A stretch of 64,000 bases of DNA from Hyphomonadaceae bacterium (GTDB lineage Bacteria > Pseudomonadota > Alphaproteobacteria > Caulobacterales > Aquidulcibacteraceae). Below, one piece after another: positions 16,054 to 25,417 of the stretch. The number at the start of each line of letters is the position of its first letter. Within the stretch, counting starts at the first letter, position 1. The stretch is from the NCBI GenBank assembly GCA_016791425.1, contig JAEUMQ010000020.1:1-64000 (forward strand), in the 5' to 3' direction. The notes under the pieces were generated by a model, which saw nothing but the letters and a program-made list of their open reading frames with translations, ran no database searches and was not told the origin of the DNA. A program made the translations under genes and the position numbers.

Positions 16054-18375
16054 ATGGCGCTTATTTCAAACAATTCCGCTCGGATTCGCTTCGGCGACGC
16101 CCTGCGCTTGACCACCGCTTCGCTGCTCGCCACCGCGGGTTTCGCCGGCGCCGCCTTCGCGCAGCAAACGACGCAAGGCGAGCTGCCCGACATCGTGGTC
16201 ACCGCCGAATTCCGCGAGGCCCGCGTTCAGGACACGCCGATCGCGATCACCGCGCTCACGGGCGAGCTCCTCGAGGAGCGGGGCATCGCGACGGTCACCG
16301 AGCTGGCCGCCCCGAACGTGAACATCGCGCCTGGCGCCGGCATCTTCGGCCCGCTTGCGGCCGTCTATATCCGCGGCGTCGGCCAATACGATTCAAGTTT
16401 CGCGTACGAGCCGGGCGTCGGCGTCTATGTCGATGACGTCTATTATGGCGTGCTGCTGGGCTCCGACTTCGAGCTCGCTTCGCTTGATCGCGTCGAAGTG
16501 CTGCGCGGCCCCCAAGGCACCAATTCCGGCCGCAACTCGATCGGCGGCTCGGTGAAGCTCTATTCGCAGCGGCCCACCGGCTCGAACGAGGGTTATCTCG
16601 AGGCCAGCGTCGGCAGCTTCGATCGCCTCGATTTCCGCGGCTCGTATGACCTTTCGCTCGTCGAAGACAAGCTCTTCCTGAATGTGTCCGGCGTCTCGCG
16701 TCGCCGCGACGGGCATGTCTCGCGCGTTGATTTCGCGTGCGCGAATCCGTCGCTGGCCGGCACGATCCCCAACACATCCACGCCCGGCAATTGCGAGCTC
16801 GGCCGCGAAGGCAGCGAGGACGTGCAGGCGCTGCGCGCGACGCTGCGCTGGATCGCCAGCGACAATGTCGAGATCAATATCCGCGCCGACAAGAGCGAGA
16901 CGGACAATACCGGCCCCGGTATGACGCTCTATTGGGCCGACGCCCCGGCCAACACCTATGGCGGCGTGCCGTACGACTCGCGCTTCATTCCCACCAATCC
17001 GTACGTCTCTTACGCCACTTACTACGATCCCGGCACGGACTGGTCGCTGCAATCGATGAACCGGGTCAGCGCCTGGGGCGTTTCCGGCGACCTCTCATGG
17101 CGCCTGGGCGAAAGCCTGACGCTGCGTTCGATCACTGCGTATCGGGAGATGGAAAGCGGCTTCACCTTCGATCAGGACATGAGCCCGATCATGGTGTCGC
17201 AATCCTATAACGGCAACGAGTACCAGCAATTCACGCAGGAATTGCGGCTCTCCGGCGCCGCGGGCGATTGGCTGGATTGGACCGTCGGCGGGTACTATTT
17301 CGATTCCGAAGGCAAGCTGCTCAACCGCGTGAAGTCGGGGACGGTCCTCAACTTCAACACCAACGACCCGGTGACATCGACCAGCCAATCGGCTTTCGTG
17401 CAGGCCATCCTGCACCCGGCGCCGGACTTCAACATCACCGGCGGCGTCCGCTACACCGAAGACGAGAAGACCTACGCGTTCTCGCGGCTCGACCCGATCA
17501 CCGGCGCGCCCGCGATCATCGTCGGCTCGTTGACTGGAACCTCCGGTTCCTTCAGCGGCGACCGCGTCGATTATCGTCTGGCGGCGGACTATCGCTTCTC
17601 TGAAAACTTCATGGCCTATGCGCAGGTCGCGACAGGCTATAAGGGCGGCGGCATCAATCCGAAGCCGTTCATTCCTGATCAGGTCGTGCCGTTCGATCCC
17701 GAGACGGTCACCGCCTACGAAATCGGTTTCAAGAGCGATCTCCTCGATCGCACATTGCGTTTGAACGTCGCTGCGTTCTTCAACGACTACAAGGATATCA
17801 TCCTGATCGACGCGAACGGCGCGCAGGGGTTCTTCCTGTCTGCCGAGCCGATCAATGCCGGCGACGCCGAAGTGAAGGGCGTGGAAGTCGAGGCCGAATG
17901 GCATCCGACGTCGGCGCTCACGCTCACCACCTCGGTTGGCTACCTGGACTTCGAGTACACCCGTCTGAGCGCCGATGCGCTTGGATCGGGGATTGCGTTC
18001 GGCGACGTCCCGCCGCTGACGCCGGAATGGAAGGCGTCAGGATCGATCGCCTACGAGTTCGACCTCGGCGCCAACGGGTCGCTCACGCCGCGCCTGGATG
18101 TTCAATACACGTCGGAAGTCTATTCCGACCCCGCAAACCACGGCACCGACGCGCTCGTCGGCTTCCCGTTCTTCCTCATCGACGAGTACACGCTCACCAA
18201 CGCGCGGCTCACCTATGACAGCGAGGACGGGCTCTGGCAGGCTTCGGTCGGGGTGTCGAACCTGACCGACGAGGTGTATTACACCAACGGCTTCGCTTTC
18301 TTCTTCTCGGGCACGGGCATGAACGTCATCGGCCGGCCGCGCGAGTATGAATTCACACTCCGCCGGAAATTCTAG
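16054..18375 (+). CDS. TonB-dependent outer-membrane receptor
   Basis: The ATG at 16054, after CGGGGAGCAG, is the likely start (an ATG at 16003 is also in frame), giving 773 residues. The signal peptide covers about 1-37 (ending GAAFAQ) and a TonB box DIVVTAE lies at 46-52. The plug has VYIRGVGQYD, VGVYVDDVYYG and LDRVEVLRGPQGT, the classic FecA-like pattern of sphingomonad receptors, and the barrel ends in TLRRKF. It is shorter and of a different subfamily from the 974-989 residue receptors in the window. Its promoter palindrome ties it to the LigJ/RraA regulon. The substrate is unknown. Confidence 0.92.
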   Translation: MALISNNSARIRFGDALRLTTASLLATAGFAGAAFAQQTTQGELPDIVVTAEFREARVQDTPIAITALTGELLEERGIATVTELAAPNVNIAPGAGIFGPLAAVYIRGVGQYDSSFAYEPGVGVYVDDVYYGVLLGSDFELASLDRVEVLRGPQGTNSGRNSIGGSVKLYSQRPTGSNEGYLEASVGSFDRLDFRGSYDLSLVEDKLFLNVSGVSRRRDGHVSRVDFACANPSLAGTIPNTSTPGNCELGREGSEDVQALRATLRWIASDNVEINIRADKSETDNTGPGMTLYWADAPANTYGGVPYDSRFIPTNPYVSYATYYDPGTDWSLQSMNRVSAWGVSGDLSWRLGESLTLRSITAYREMESGFTFDQDMSPIMVSQSYNGNEYQQFTQELRLSGAAGDWLDWTVGGYYFDSEGKLLNRVKSGTVLNFNTNDPVTSTSQSAFVQAILHPAPDFNITGGVRYTEDEKTYAFSRLDPITGAPAIIVGSLTGTSGSFSGDRVDYRLAADYRFSENFMAYAQVATGYKGGGINPKPFIPDQVVPFDPETVTAYEIGFKSDLLDRTLRLNVAAFFNDYKDIILIDANGAQGFFLSAEPINAGDAEVKGVEVEAEWHPTSALTLTTSVGYLDFEYTRLSADALGSGIAFGDVPPLTPEWKASGSIAYEFDLGANGSLTPRLDVQYTSEVYSDPANHGTDALVGFPFFLIDEYTLTNARLTYDSEDGLWQASVGVSNLTDEVYYTNGFAFFFSGTGMNVIGRPREYEFTLRRKF

Positions 18376-18493
18376 GCGCCGGTGTTGGGATAAAGCGCCT
18401 CCGCCAAGAGGGGCGTGCTGAAATGAGCGAGGGGGCCGTCCAGGCCAGCTTGGGCGGACCTCTCCTTGCCATCGGGTTGGAAGAGGGGTTGCG

Positions 18494-19651
18494 ATGCAAC
18501 GCAGCAAGGACCGCATCCTCACCACGCACGCGGGCAGGCTCTCATCGAGCCTGCGCGAGTTCGAGGCCTTCGACCTCAAGGTCGGCCGCGGCGAGCCGCA
18601 CGATCCGGCCGCTTATGCCGCGATGACGCAGCAGGCGATCGACGATGTGGTCGGCCATCAGATCGGCATCGGCATCGACGTCATCAGCGACGGCGAGCTC
18701 GGGCGTCGACGCCAGTTCGATTATTGGTCCGGCCGCATGGAGGGCATCGCGCTCCGTGATCTGAAGCCGGGCGAGGTGGGCGCCACCATCTTCAACACGC
18801 GTGAGCGCAAGATCTTCAAGGGCTACTACGCCGAGGCCGACAAGGACCGCCCCTCGGTGGCGCGCCCCAAGCGCATAATCTGCAACGGTCCTCTGAAATC
18901 GCGCAATCTCGATGTCCTCAATCAGGAGATCACGCGTTTCAAGCAGGCCCTGAAGGGAAGGGACGTTGAGGCCTTCTTCCCGGTGATCGCGCCGGGCTGG
19001 ATCGACCACTTCATCTTCAACGAGCACTACAGGACCGACGAGGAGTTCGTTCACGCCCTCGCCGAGGTGCTGCGCCCCGAGTACCAGGCGGTGGTGGACG
19101 CCGGCCTCATCCTGCAGGTCGATGATCCCGGACTGCCGGACGCGTGGCCCACCTTCGATCCGCCGATCTCGCTGGAAGACTACCGCCGCTACGCCCGCAT
19201 CCGCGTCGATGCGCTCAATGAGGCGCTGCAGGGCATTCCCGAAGAGAAGGTGCGCTACCACCTTTGCTGGGGTTCCTGGCATGGTCCGCACACGGATGAC
19301 ATTCCTCTCGCGCACATCGTCGATCTCATGCTTCTCGTGCGCGCGCAGGGCTACAGCGTCGAGGCCGGCAATGTCCGTCACGAGCACGAATGGAAGGTGT
19401 GGCGGGACGTGAAGCTGCCGGAAGGCAAGATCCTCATCCCCGGCGTCGTCAGCCACAAGACCTCGGTGGTCGAGCATCCCGAGCTCGTCGCCGATCGCCT
19501 CGTGACCTACGCGAAGCTGGTCGGTCGCGAGAATGTCCAGGGCGGCACCGATTGCGGCATGGGGCTTGGGCGCGTCCACCACGAAGTCGGCTGGGCCAAG
19601 TTTGAAGCGCTTGTCGAGGGCGCCAAGCTTGCCTCGCAGCAACTTTGGTGA
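18494..19651 (+). CDS. MetE-like (cobalamin-independent methionine synthase C-terminal) methyltransferase family protein
   Basis: The 385-residue protein matches only the catalytic C-terminal barrel of MetE. The zinc ligands are recognisable: HLCWGSWHG (His-x-Cys), the glutamate in VEAGNVRHEHEW and the cysteine in GGTDCGMG. The N-terminal MetE half is absent. Stand-alone proteins of this kind transfer methyl groups to or from thiols in poorly known reactions; in a cluster that may process methoxylated aromatics, handling of methyl groups is an attractive idea but unproven. GGAAGAGGGG precedes the ATG. It follows the receptor by 118 bases and precedes an MFS gene by 13 bases. A paralogue is at 31682. 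Confidence 0.75.
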   Translation: MQRSKDRILTTHAGRLSSSLREFEAFDLKVGRGEPHDPAAYAAMTQQAIDDVVGHQIGIGIDVISDGELGRRRQFDYWSGRMEGIALRDLKPGEVGATIFNTRERKIFKGYYAEADKDRPSVARPKRIICNGPLKSRNLDVLNQEITRFKQALKGRDVEAFFPVIAPGWIDHFIFNEHYRTDEEFVHALAEVLRPEYQAVVDAGLILQVDDPGLPDAWPTFDPPISLEDYRRYARIRVDALNEALQGIPEEKVRYHLCWGSWHGPHTDDIPLAHIVDLMLLVRAQGYSVEAGNVRHEHEWKVWRDVKLPEGKILIPGVVSHKTSVVEHPELVADRLVTYAKLVGRENVQGGTDCGMGLGRVHHEVGWAKFEALVEGAKLASQQLW

Positions 19652-19664
19652 TGCTCTGCGCAAG

Positions 19665-20981
19665 ATGAGCGGCGCGGGTTCAGAGGAGGGCGCGCAAGCG
19701 GCGCCGGAAGAGGCGCCCGCGCAGATTCCGCTGCACGCTTATTATGCGCTGGCGCTGCTGTGCGTCATCAATGCGCTCAACTTCCTCGACCGCAGCGCGC
19801 TCGCGCTCGTTCTGCCGCAGCTCAAGCGGGAATTGCAGCTCTCCGACACCGTGCTCGGCCTCATCTCGGGCCTGCCGTTTGCGGTCTGTTATGCGCTTTG
19901 CGCGATCCCTGCCGCCTGGATCGCTGACAATTGGAGCCGCCGGCGCCTCATCACCTTGGGGCTGGCCTTCTGGAGCGCCTGCACGATGGCGAGCGCGGCG
20001 GTCACCAGCGGCGTGCAGCTGGCTGCCGCGCGCTTCCTGCTCGGCGCGGGGGAATCGACGGGGCTGCCGGCGTCCGCCTCCATGATCGCGGACCTGTTCA
20101 CGCTTCGCCAGCGCGCGATCGGGTTCGCTGCGCTTGCCGCGTCGCCCTATCTGGGTGTGCTGGTCGGCTTTCCGATGATCGGCTGGGTGACGGACCAATA
20201 CGGCTGGCGCGCGGCCTTTGTCGCCGCCGGCGCGCCGGGGCTCGTCCTTGCACTCCTCTTTTATCTAACGGTGCGCGAGCCGCTTCGGCGCACGACCCGC
20301 GGCGCTTCTGCTGACGCGGCGTCTCCGCCGCTGCGCGAGACCTTCGTCTATCTGATGCGCACGCCCTCCTATCCGTGGGTGGTGATCGGCGGCGCGCTGA
20401 GCGCCGCCAATTTCGGCTCCATGTTTTCCTGGGGGCCGACCTACATGACCCGCGTGCTCGATCTCGGGCCGCAGGAGATCGGGCACTATTTCGGCGCGAT
20501 GCGCGGGCTCGCCGGTCTCGCCGGCGCGCTCGTAGCCGGCGCGCTCGTCGCCATGCTCATCAAGAAGCATCCGCTTTGGCAGGTCTGGGCGCCGATGCTG
20601 ATGGCGCTGATCCTCTTCCCGTCGGATGCGGTGTTTCTCTTCTCAACCGATCCCCTGGTCTGGCAGGCTGCGCTCGCTTTCAGCGCCTTCCTCGTCGCGG
20701 CCATCGTCGCGACCGGCTATCTCCTCTACGTCAACATCGCGCCCGCCCGCATGCGCGCGACCGCGACCGCGCTCTATCTCCTGGTCGCCAGCCTTACCGG
20801 CCTCACCGCGGGTCCGCTGATCGTCGGTGTGCTGAACGATCTGCTCGTGGCGCAATATGGCGATGCGGCGATCCGCTACTCGATGCTGGCCGCGTCGTTC
20901 TCCAGTGTGCTTTATGCGCTTGTCCTGCTGTTGGCGGCGCGCACTTGGCGGCGCGACATGGAGCGCGCGCTCGATCGTTGA
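19665..20981 (+). CDS. MFS transporter
   Basis: I start the protein at the ATG at 19665 (MSGAGSEEG), giving 438 residues; the frame is open further upstream but overlaps the MetE-like gene. It has twelve predicted helices, a first helix NALNFLDRSALALVLPQL typical of the organic-anion/sugar-acid MFS groups (ACS- or spinster-like), and AAWIADNWSRRRL in the 2-3 loop. Importers of aromatic acids and exporters both occur in this group. Close coupling to the MetE-like gene suggests a shared substrate. It ends 3 bases from the convergent quinone-oxidoreductase-like gene. Confidence 0.83.
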   Translation: MSGAGSEEGAQAAPEEAPAQIPLHAYYALALLCVINALNFLDRSALALVLPQLKRELQLSDTVLGLISGLPFAVCYALCAIPAAWIADNWSRRRLITLGLAFWSACTMASAAVTSGVQLAAARFLLGAGESTGLPASASMIADLFTLRQRAIGFAALAASPYLGVLVGFPMIGWVTDQYGWRAAFVAAGAPGLVLALLFYLTVREPLRRTTRGASADAASPPLRETFVYLMRTPSYPWVVIGGALSAANFGSMFSWGPTYMTRVLDLGPQEIGHYFGAMRGLAGLAGALVAGALVAMLIKKHPLWQVWAPMLMALILFPSDAVFLFSTDPLVWQAALAFSAFLVAAIVATGYLLYVNIAPARMRATATALYLLVASLTGLTAGPLIVGVLNDLLVAQYGDAAIRYSMLAASFSSVLYALVLLLAARTWRRDMERALDR

Positions 20982-20984
20982 GCC

Positions 20985-21989
20985 TCAGCCCGTTGGGTCG
21001 AGCACGATCTTGCCGACGCCTTCGCGCTCGGCCACGCGCCGATGCGCGTCCGCCGCTTGCGCGAGCGGCAGGATCGCGTCGATCAGCACCTTGAGCTTGC
21101 CCTGAGCTGCGGCCTCGAGTGAAGCCGTCACATCGTTCGGATTGAATCCGAGGCCGCCCAGCACGGCGAGCTGATAGAGATAGAGCCGCTTCACATCGAG
21201 TGCGACCTCGCCGCCGCCATGACTGCCGGCCGTCACGAGCCGCCCGTGCCGCGCCAGCGCATGGAATGCTTTGGGGAAGAGCACCGGATCGGCGATGTTT
21301 TCGAACACCACATCGACGCCGCGGCCGTCCGTGAGCTTGAGCACGGCCTCGGTCAAATCCTCGCGGCGATAATCGACCCCGAAATCCGCGCCGAGCGCGC
21401 GCGCGGCTTCAACCCGCTCGGGGGCGCCGGCGGCCGCGATGACCGTGGCGCCGAGCATCTTCGCGATCTGCACCCCCGCGCTGCCGAGCCCGCCAGACGC
21501 GCCCATGACGAGAACGCTCTCGCCCGCCTTGAGCTGCGCGCGATCGCGCAGCAGGTTGAACGCCTGCGGCGCGTGCCGCGTGACGACTGTCGCAGCGGCG
21601 AAGTCGAGGCTGCTCGGCACGAGCGCTGTCGCCGCGGCGGGAAGCTTCACATATTCCGCGTAGCCGCCGAGATGCTGCATCCCCACCGAATCCAACGGCC
21701 CGATCGGCTTCGAGCGCCAGGGCAGGGCGACGACTCGATCCCCGACCTTCCGATCGCCGACGCCCTCGCCGACAGCGCTCACCACGCCGGAAGGATCGAC
21801 GCCCAGGATGTGCGGCAGCTTCACCGGTGATGAATACTTGCCCTCACGCACGACGAGATCGAGCGTGCGGTTCACCGACACCGCATGCACCTGGATCACA
21901 AGCTCGCCCGGGCCCGGCGTGGGGGTGGGAAAATCTTCCAGCTTCAGGACTTCAGGGCCGCCGAATTCGCGGATAACAATCGCCTTCAT
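20985..21989 (-). CDS. Zinc-free MDR oxidoreductase (quinone oxidoreductase-like)
   Basis: The start is taken at the ATG at 21989 (MKAIVIREFGGPEVL), preceded by ACGGAGGCCGCG; the protein has 334 residues. It has the GroES-like N-terminus without structural-zinc cysteines and the NADPH-binding segment GASGGLGSAGVQIAKMLGA. The family (QOR, crotonyl reductases and related) reduces activated C=C or quinone bonds with NADPH. Quinoid products are expected in aromatic catabolism. It is a single gene between two convergent-divergent neighbours. The exact substrate is not predictable. Confidence 0.83.
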   Translation of the reverse strand: MKAIVIREFGGPEVLKLEDFPTPTPGPGELVIQVHAVSVNRTLDLVVREGKYSSPVKLPHILGVDPSGVVSAVGEGVGDRKVGDRVVALPWRSKPIGPLDSVGMQHLGGYAEYVKLPAAATALVPSSLDFAAATVVTRHAPQAFNLLRDRAQLKAGESVLVMGASGGLGSAGVQIAKMLGATVIAAAGAPERVEAARALGADFGVDYRREDLTEAVLKLTDGRGVDVVFENIADPVLFPKAFHALARHGRLVTAGSHGGGEVALDVKRLYLYQLAVLGGLGFNPNDVTASLEAAAQGKLKVLIDAILPLAQAADAHRRVAEREGVGKIVLDPTG

Positions 21990-22024
21990 CGCGGCCTCCG
22001 TCATGGTCCGTCGGGAGGATAGCT

Positions 22025-22888
22025 TTGAATCGCGCCGAGAGTCTCATGCAGGAAGTGTCGGCTTTCATGGCCGCCGACATCACTGCATGCGAGGCCGCGC
22101 TCGCGGTTGCCGAGCGCGTCCAGGCTTTGCGCGTAAGCCGTGCTCTCCCGCTTGTAGGACTGAATGGCGCGCAGGGCTCGGGCAAATCCACGCTGGCGGC
22201 GCTCCTGAAGCGCGCGCTGGCCAAGTTCTGGAATGCCCGAACTGCGGTTCTTTCCCTCGACGATTTCTACCTTACGAAAGCCGATCGGCTGCTGCTGGCG
22301 GCGGAAGTCCATCCCCTGTGCGCGACGCGCGGCGTGCCGGGCACGCACGATTGCCCGCTGCTGGCGCAGACCCTGTCGCAGCTTACAGCCGCGACCGCCC
22401 AATCGCGCACGCAGATCCCCGCGTTCTCGAAGCTGGATGACGATCGCGCGCCCGCTGATGCATGGACTGTGTTCGTCGGGTGCCCCGACATCATCCTCTT
22501 CGAAGGCTGGTGCGTCGGCCTCTCCGCCGACCTCGTTCCGCCCTGGCGAGGGCCGATCAATGCGCTTGAGAGCGAAGCCGATCCGGACGGCGTCTGGCAT
22601 CGCTGGAGCCGCGGCTGCCTGGCCGAGCGCTACACGCCGTTCTGGCAGATGATCGACCTGCTGGTCTGCGTCGCCCAGCCCGAGGACATCCGCTCCGTCG
22701 TGCAATCGCGTTTGAAGCAGGAGCAGGGGCTTTCGGGCGAGGCGCCGCGCATGGACGAACGCCAGATCGAACGCTTCGTGCAGCACTACGAGCGCTACAC
22801 ATTGGCGCTCTGGTCGGCCATGCCGCACATCGCGGACATGGTCGTGCGCCGTGATCGCGATTTCAGGTTTTCGATCGAGAAGCGCTGA
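22025..22888 (+). CDS. Glycerate kinase, plant-type D-glycerate 3-kinase family
   Basis: The 287-residue protein starts at TTG 22025 behind GGGAGGATAGC (an ATG at 22046 is the alternative). It is a P-loop kinase: GAQGSGKST at about 49-57, LDDFY at about 79-83, RGVPGTHD, and FEGWCVG as in the GLYK family that makes 3-phosphoglycerate from D-glycerate and ATP. Together with the tartronate-semialdehyde-reductase-like gene at 36086 it could return a C2/C3 by-product to central metabolism. It ends 3 bases from the convergent flavin monooxygenase gene. Confidence 0.8.
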   Translation: MNRAESLMQEVSAFMAADITACEAALAVAERVQALRVSRALPLVGLNGAQGSGKSTLAALLKRALAKFWNARTAVLSLDDFYLTKADRLLLAAEVHPLCATRGVPGTHDCPLLAQTLSQLTAATAQSRTQIPAFSKLDDDRAPADAWTVFVGCPDIILFEGWCVGLSADLVPPWRGPINALESEADPDGVWHRWSRGCLAERYTPFWQMIDLLVCVAQPEDIRSVVQSRLKQEQGLSGEAPRMDERQIERFVQHYERYTLALWSAMPHIADMVVRRDRDFRFSIEKR

Positions 22889-22891
22889 GCC

Positions 22892-24109
22892 TCAGCTCTT
22901 GCCGCGCAGCGCAAACGCCGCCGGCTTGAGCCCCGCTGCGGCGCGCCCGAACCCAGGCATCGCGGTGTCCCACGTGAACGCGAAGTGCTGCGCCGAGGCG
23001 TTCACGTCGCGCCACAGCCGCTGCGCGGAATCGCCCTCGTAGATCGCCGTGCCGCCGGCCGCCTCGAAGAGGCTGGTGACCGCGTACCGGCAGCGCTGCG
23101 CCGCCCACGCCCAGTCGCGCGGAATGCGCGCGCGCTCGATCGGCGCAAGGGCTGAAGGATCGGGCGCGTTGTCGATCATGGCCGCATCCGCGACCACGAG
23201 CTCGAACGCCGCGTCGATGTCGGCGGCGGCTTCACCGAAGCGGGCGAGGCGCGCGGATTGCTCGGCGACCTGCAGCGCGTCGGCTTTGCCCAGCGACTCG
23301 CCGAGCTTCTTGGCGAAGGCGTTGGCCGCGCCGCGCGCCATCCCGAGCGGCGCTCCGATGATCGAGAAGGGCGCGAGATCGCCGAACGGCATGCGATAGA
23401 TGGGCTTCTTGTGCAGCGCCGCTCCGGCCGATGCGCCCGAAAGCATTTCGCTCAGGCTGCACGAGCGATGCGCCGGAATGAATGCGTCGGCGATGCGGAT
23501 CGATCGGCTGCCCGTGCCGCGCATGCCGATCGTGTGCCAGTCATCGACCACCTCGATGTCGCTCTTCGGCACCACGAAGAAGCGCGGCTCGACGCTGCCG
23601 TCGGCCTTCTTCACTGCGTTGCCGACGATGACCCATTGCGCGAAATCGATGCCCGAGCAGAAACGCCCGTCGCCATTGCGCAGACGGTAGCCGCCCTTTT
23701 CCTCCGTCACCTCGCCCGCCAGCCGGAACACGGTCGCGGTCAGCGCCTCAGGATTGCCAAGGATCTCGTGCTGCGTCTCGGCCGGAAAGAGATTGAGCAG
23801 CCAAGAATGGCCGGCGAGAACGCCGTACACCCATCCGGTGGAGGGGCATGAACTCGCAAGCTCCGCGGTGATGCGCACAAGGTCGGCGAAGCCGAGTTCG
23901 GAGCCGCCGAACAATTTTGGCGTCACGATGCCGAAGAGGCCGCTGGCCAGCAGTTCGTCGATCGTCTCGCGCGCCAGTCCGCGCCGCTCGTCCGCCGCCT
24001 TCGCGCGCGCTTGCAGTTGAGGGGCGAACGTGCGAGCGCGAGCGAGCGCCGCGGCGCCATCCTGGAATTGTGCGTGTCCGGACGCGCGCAGAGGCATCGA
24101 AGCCGACAT
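22892..24109 (-). CDS. Flavin-dependent monooxygenase of the acyl-CoA dehydrogenase fold (HsaA/HpaB-like)
   Basis: Starting at ATG 24109, behind GGAGGG, the protein has 405 residues. It begins with an acyl-CoA-dehydrogenase N-terminal helical part (TIDELLASGLFGIVTPKLFGG), has ASSCPSTGWVYGVLAGHSW and the middle-domain WHTIGMRGTGSRSI, then a type-2 C-terminal domain. This is the pattern of group D two-component monooxygenases that hydroxylate phenols next to a hydroxyl group. The needed flavin reductase is not seen nearby. It is divergent from the extradiol dioxygenase at 24259, a natural pair: ortho-hydroxylation, then ring opening. Related desulfurisation or nitro-compound enzymes are possible alternatives. 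Confidence 0.82.
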   Translation of the reverse strand: MSASMPLRASGHAQFQDGAAALARARTFAPQLQARAKAADERRGLARETIDELLASGLFGIVTPKLFGGSELGFADLVRITAELASSCPSTGWVYGVLAGHSWLLNLFPAETQHEILGNPEALTATVFRLAGEVTEEKGGYRLRNGDGRFCSGIDFAQWVIVGNAVKKADGSVEPRFFVVPKSDIEVVDDWHTIGMRGTGSRSIRIADAFIPAHRSCSLSEMLSGASAGAALHKKPIYRMPFGDLAPFSIIGAPLGMARGAANAFAKKLGESLGKADALQVAEQSARLARFGEAAADIDAAFELVVADAAMIDNAPDPSALAPIERARIPRDWAWAAQRCRYAVTSLFEAAGGTAIYEGDSAQRLWRDVNASAQHFAFTWDTAMPGFGRAAAGLKPAAFALRGKS

Positions 24110-24185
24110 GCCGTGGATTCCCTCCAGTTTCTGACGCCGAATGGCCGCTGTGAATGTCGCGGTTTGACCTCGGCGGCGCAAATAG

Positions 24186-24203
24186 CTATACAAAATCGTA
24201 TCC
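24186..24203. promoter_or_regulatory. Operator-like site between monooxygenase and dioxygenase genes
   Basis: ATACAAAATCGTAT at 24188-24201 has ATAC/GTAT arms. Its exact reverse complement, ATACGATTTTGTAT, occurs at 30446-30459 before the propeller-protein gene. Both lie in short promoter gaps in otherwise GC-rich sequence. Confidence 0.65.
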
Positions 24204-24258
24204 GAAACTGGCGCGCCAAGCAACCGTCTATGCCCCGCGCGGCGTGCGAGGAGGCTCG

Positions 24259-25254
24259 ATGGCGAAGATTGTCTTGGGATTGGGCGCCAGCCACGGTCCG
24301 ATGCTGGTCACCGAGGCCAGGGACTGGGGCGCGCGCGTTCCCGCCGACAAGGCCAACCGCCATCCTTGGCGCGGCCGCACCTGGACCTTTGACGAACTCG
24401 TCACGGCGCGCAAGGACGAGCGCCTGGAGCGCCAGATCACCTCGCCCGAGTGGAATGAGCGCCACGCGCGCTGCCAGGCCGCAATCGAGAAGCTCGCCGA
24501 CGTCTTCACCGCGGCCAAGCCGGACATCACCGTCATCATCGGCAACGACCAGATGGAGATTTTCGACGATCGCCTCATACCTGCCTTCAGCGTGTTCTGC
24601 GGCGAGACGATCACCAATTACGAGTTCTCCGAAGAGCGCATGGCGAGCCTTCCGGTCGGCGTGGGCATCGCGATACCGGGCTATATTCCCCGCGGCGGCG
24701 CCGAATATGCCGGCCAGCCTGATCTCGCGCGCAAGATCGCCGAGACCGCGATGGAGGACGAGTTCGACATCGCCGTGATGAAGTCGCTGCCGAAGCCGGA
24801 AACGCCCCATGCATTCGGCTTCGTCTATCGCCGCATCATGCGCGATCGCCCCACGCCTAGCGTGCCAGTGCTGGTCAACACCTTCTATCCGCCCAACCAG
24901 CCGAGCGTGAAGCGCTGCATGAAGTTCGGGCGAACGGTTCTGCGCGCCATCCAGGAATGGCAAAGCGACGCGCGCGTGGCGCTGGTCGCTTCCGGCGGCC
25001 TCACCCACTTCGTCATCGACGAGGAGGTCGATCGCCTTTTCCTCGACGCCCTGCAGCGGCACGACATGACCAAGGTCGCCGAGCTTGGCGAAAACGTCTT
25101 TCAGGACGGCACGTCCGAGATCAAGAACTGGATCCCGCTCGCCGGCGCGATGGATGCGCTCGGCTTCGAGCCGCACCTCATCGATTACGTGCCCTGCTAT
25201 CGCAGCGAAGCCGGCAGCGGGCACGCCATGGGCTTCGTGCACTGGACGCCGTGA
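24259..25254 (+). CDS. LigB-superfamily (class III) extradiol ring-cleavage dioxygenase
   Basis: The ATG at 24259 after GCGAGGAGGCTCG gives 331 residues; upstream in-frame sequence is not needed. The start MAKIVLGLGASHGP has H12, equivalent to a metal ligand of LigB, and GGLTHF is a later conserved histidine segment. The family opens catechol rings with Fe(II). Where many LigB proteins have NDH, this one has GNDQMEIF, a histidine-to-glutamine difference seen by eye. Its size fits single-subunit enzymes such as LigZ-type dioxygenases. It is divergent from a flavin monooxygenase and probably cleaves that enzyme's product. Confidence 0.8.
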   Translation: MAKIVLGLGASHGPMLVTEARDWGARVPADKANRHPWRGRTWTFDELVTARKDERLERQITSPEWNERHARCQAAIEKLADVFTAAKPDITVIIGNDQMEIFDDRLIPAFSVFCGETITNYEFSEERMASLPVGVGIAIPGYIPRGGAEYAGQPDLARKIAETAMEDEFDIAVMKSLPKPETPHAFGFVYRRIMRDRPTPSVPVLVNTFYPPNQPSVKRCMKFGRTVLRAIQEWQSDARVALVASGGLTHFVIDEEVDRLFLDALQRHDMTKVAELGENVFQDGTSEIKNWIPLAGAMDALGFEPHLIDYVPCYRSEAGSGHAMGFVHWTP

Positions 25255-25260
25255 CGCCGC

Positions 25261-25407
25261 TCAGCGCGGCGGCGCCAGGATCGCCATCGAGCTCCACGGA
25301 ATGAGCCAATGGTTGATCATGCCGATCATCCAGAAGCTCGACGTGACGGCGAGGAATACGGCGACGACTGCGTAGATCGCCATGAGGGTGTTCTTCAAGC
25401 GTTGCAT
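25261..25407 (-). CDS. Micro-protein, 48 residues, membrane helix
   Basis: A short frame from ATG 25407 (MQRLKNTLMAIYAVVAVF...) to TGA 25263-25261 encodes a basic N-terminus, a hydrophobic stretch of about 20 residues, and a second hydrophobic patch with tryptophans (WMIGMINHWLIPW). GAGAGG precedes the ATG by a normal distance. It follows the DoxX-like gene by 10 bases, mirroring the micro-ORFs after the other DoxX-like gene. I know no family for it. Confidence 0.55.
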   Translation of the reverse strand: MQRLKNTLMAIYAVVAVFLAVTSSFWMIGMINHWLIPWSSMAILAPPR

Positions 25408-25417
25408 CGCGGGCCTC

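Noticed and set aside
18376..18493. S-adenosylmethionine-type riboswitch before the MetE-like gene
   Set aside because: The 118-base gap shows no SAM-riboswitch-like core or paired stems that I could support.
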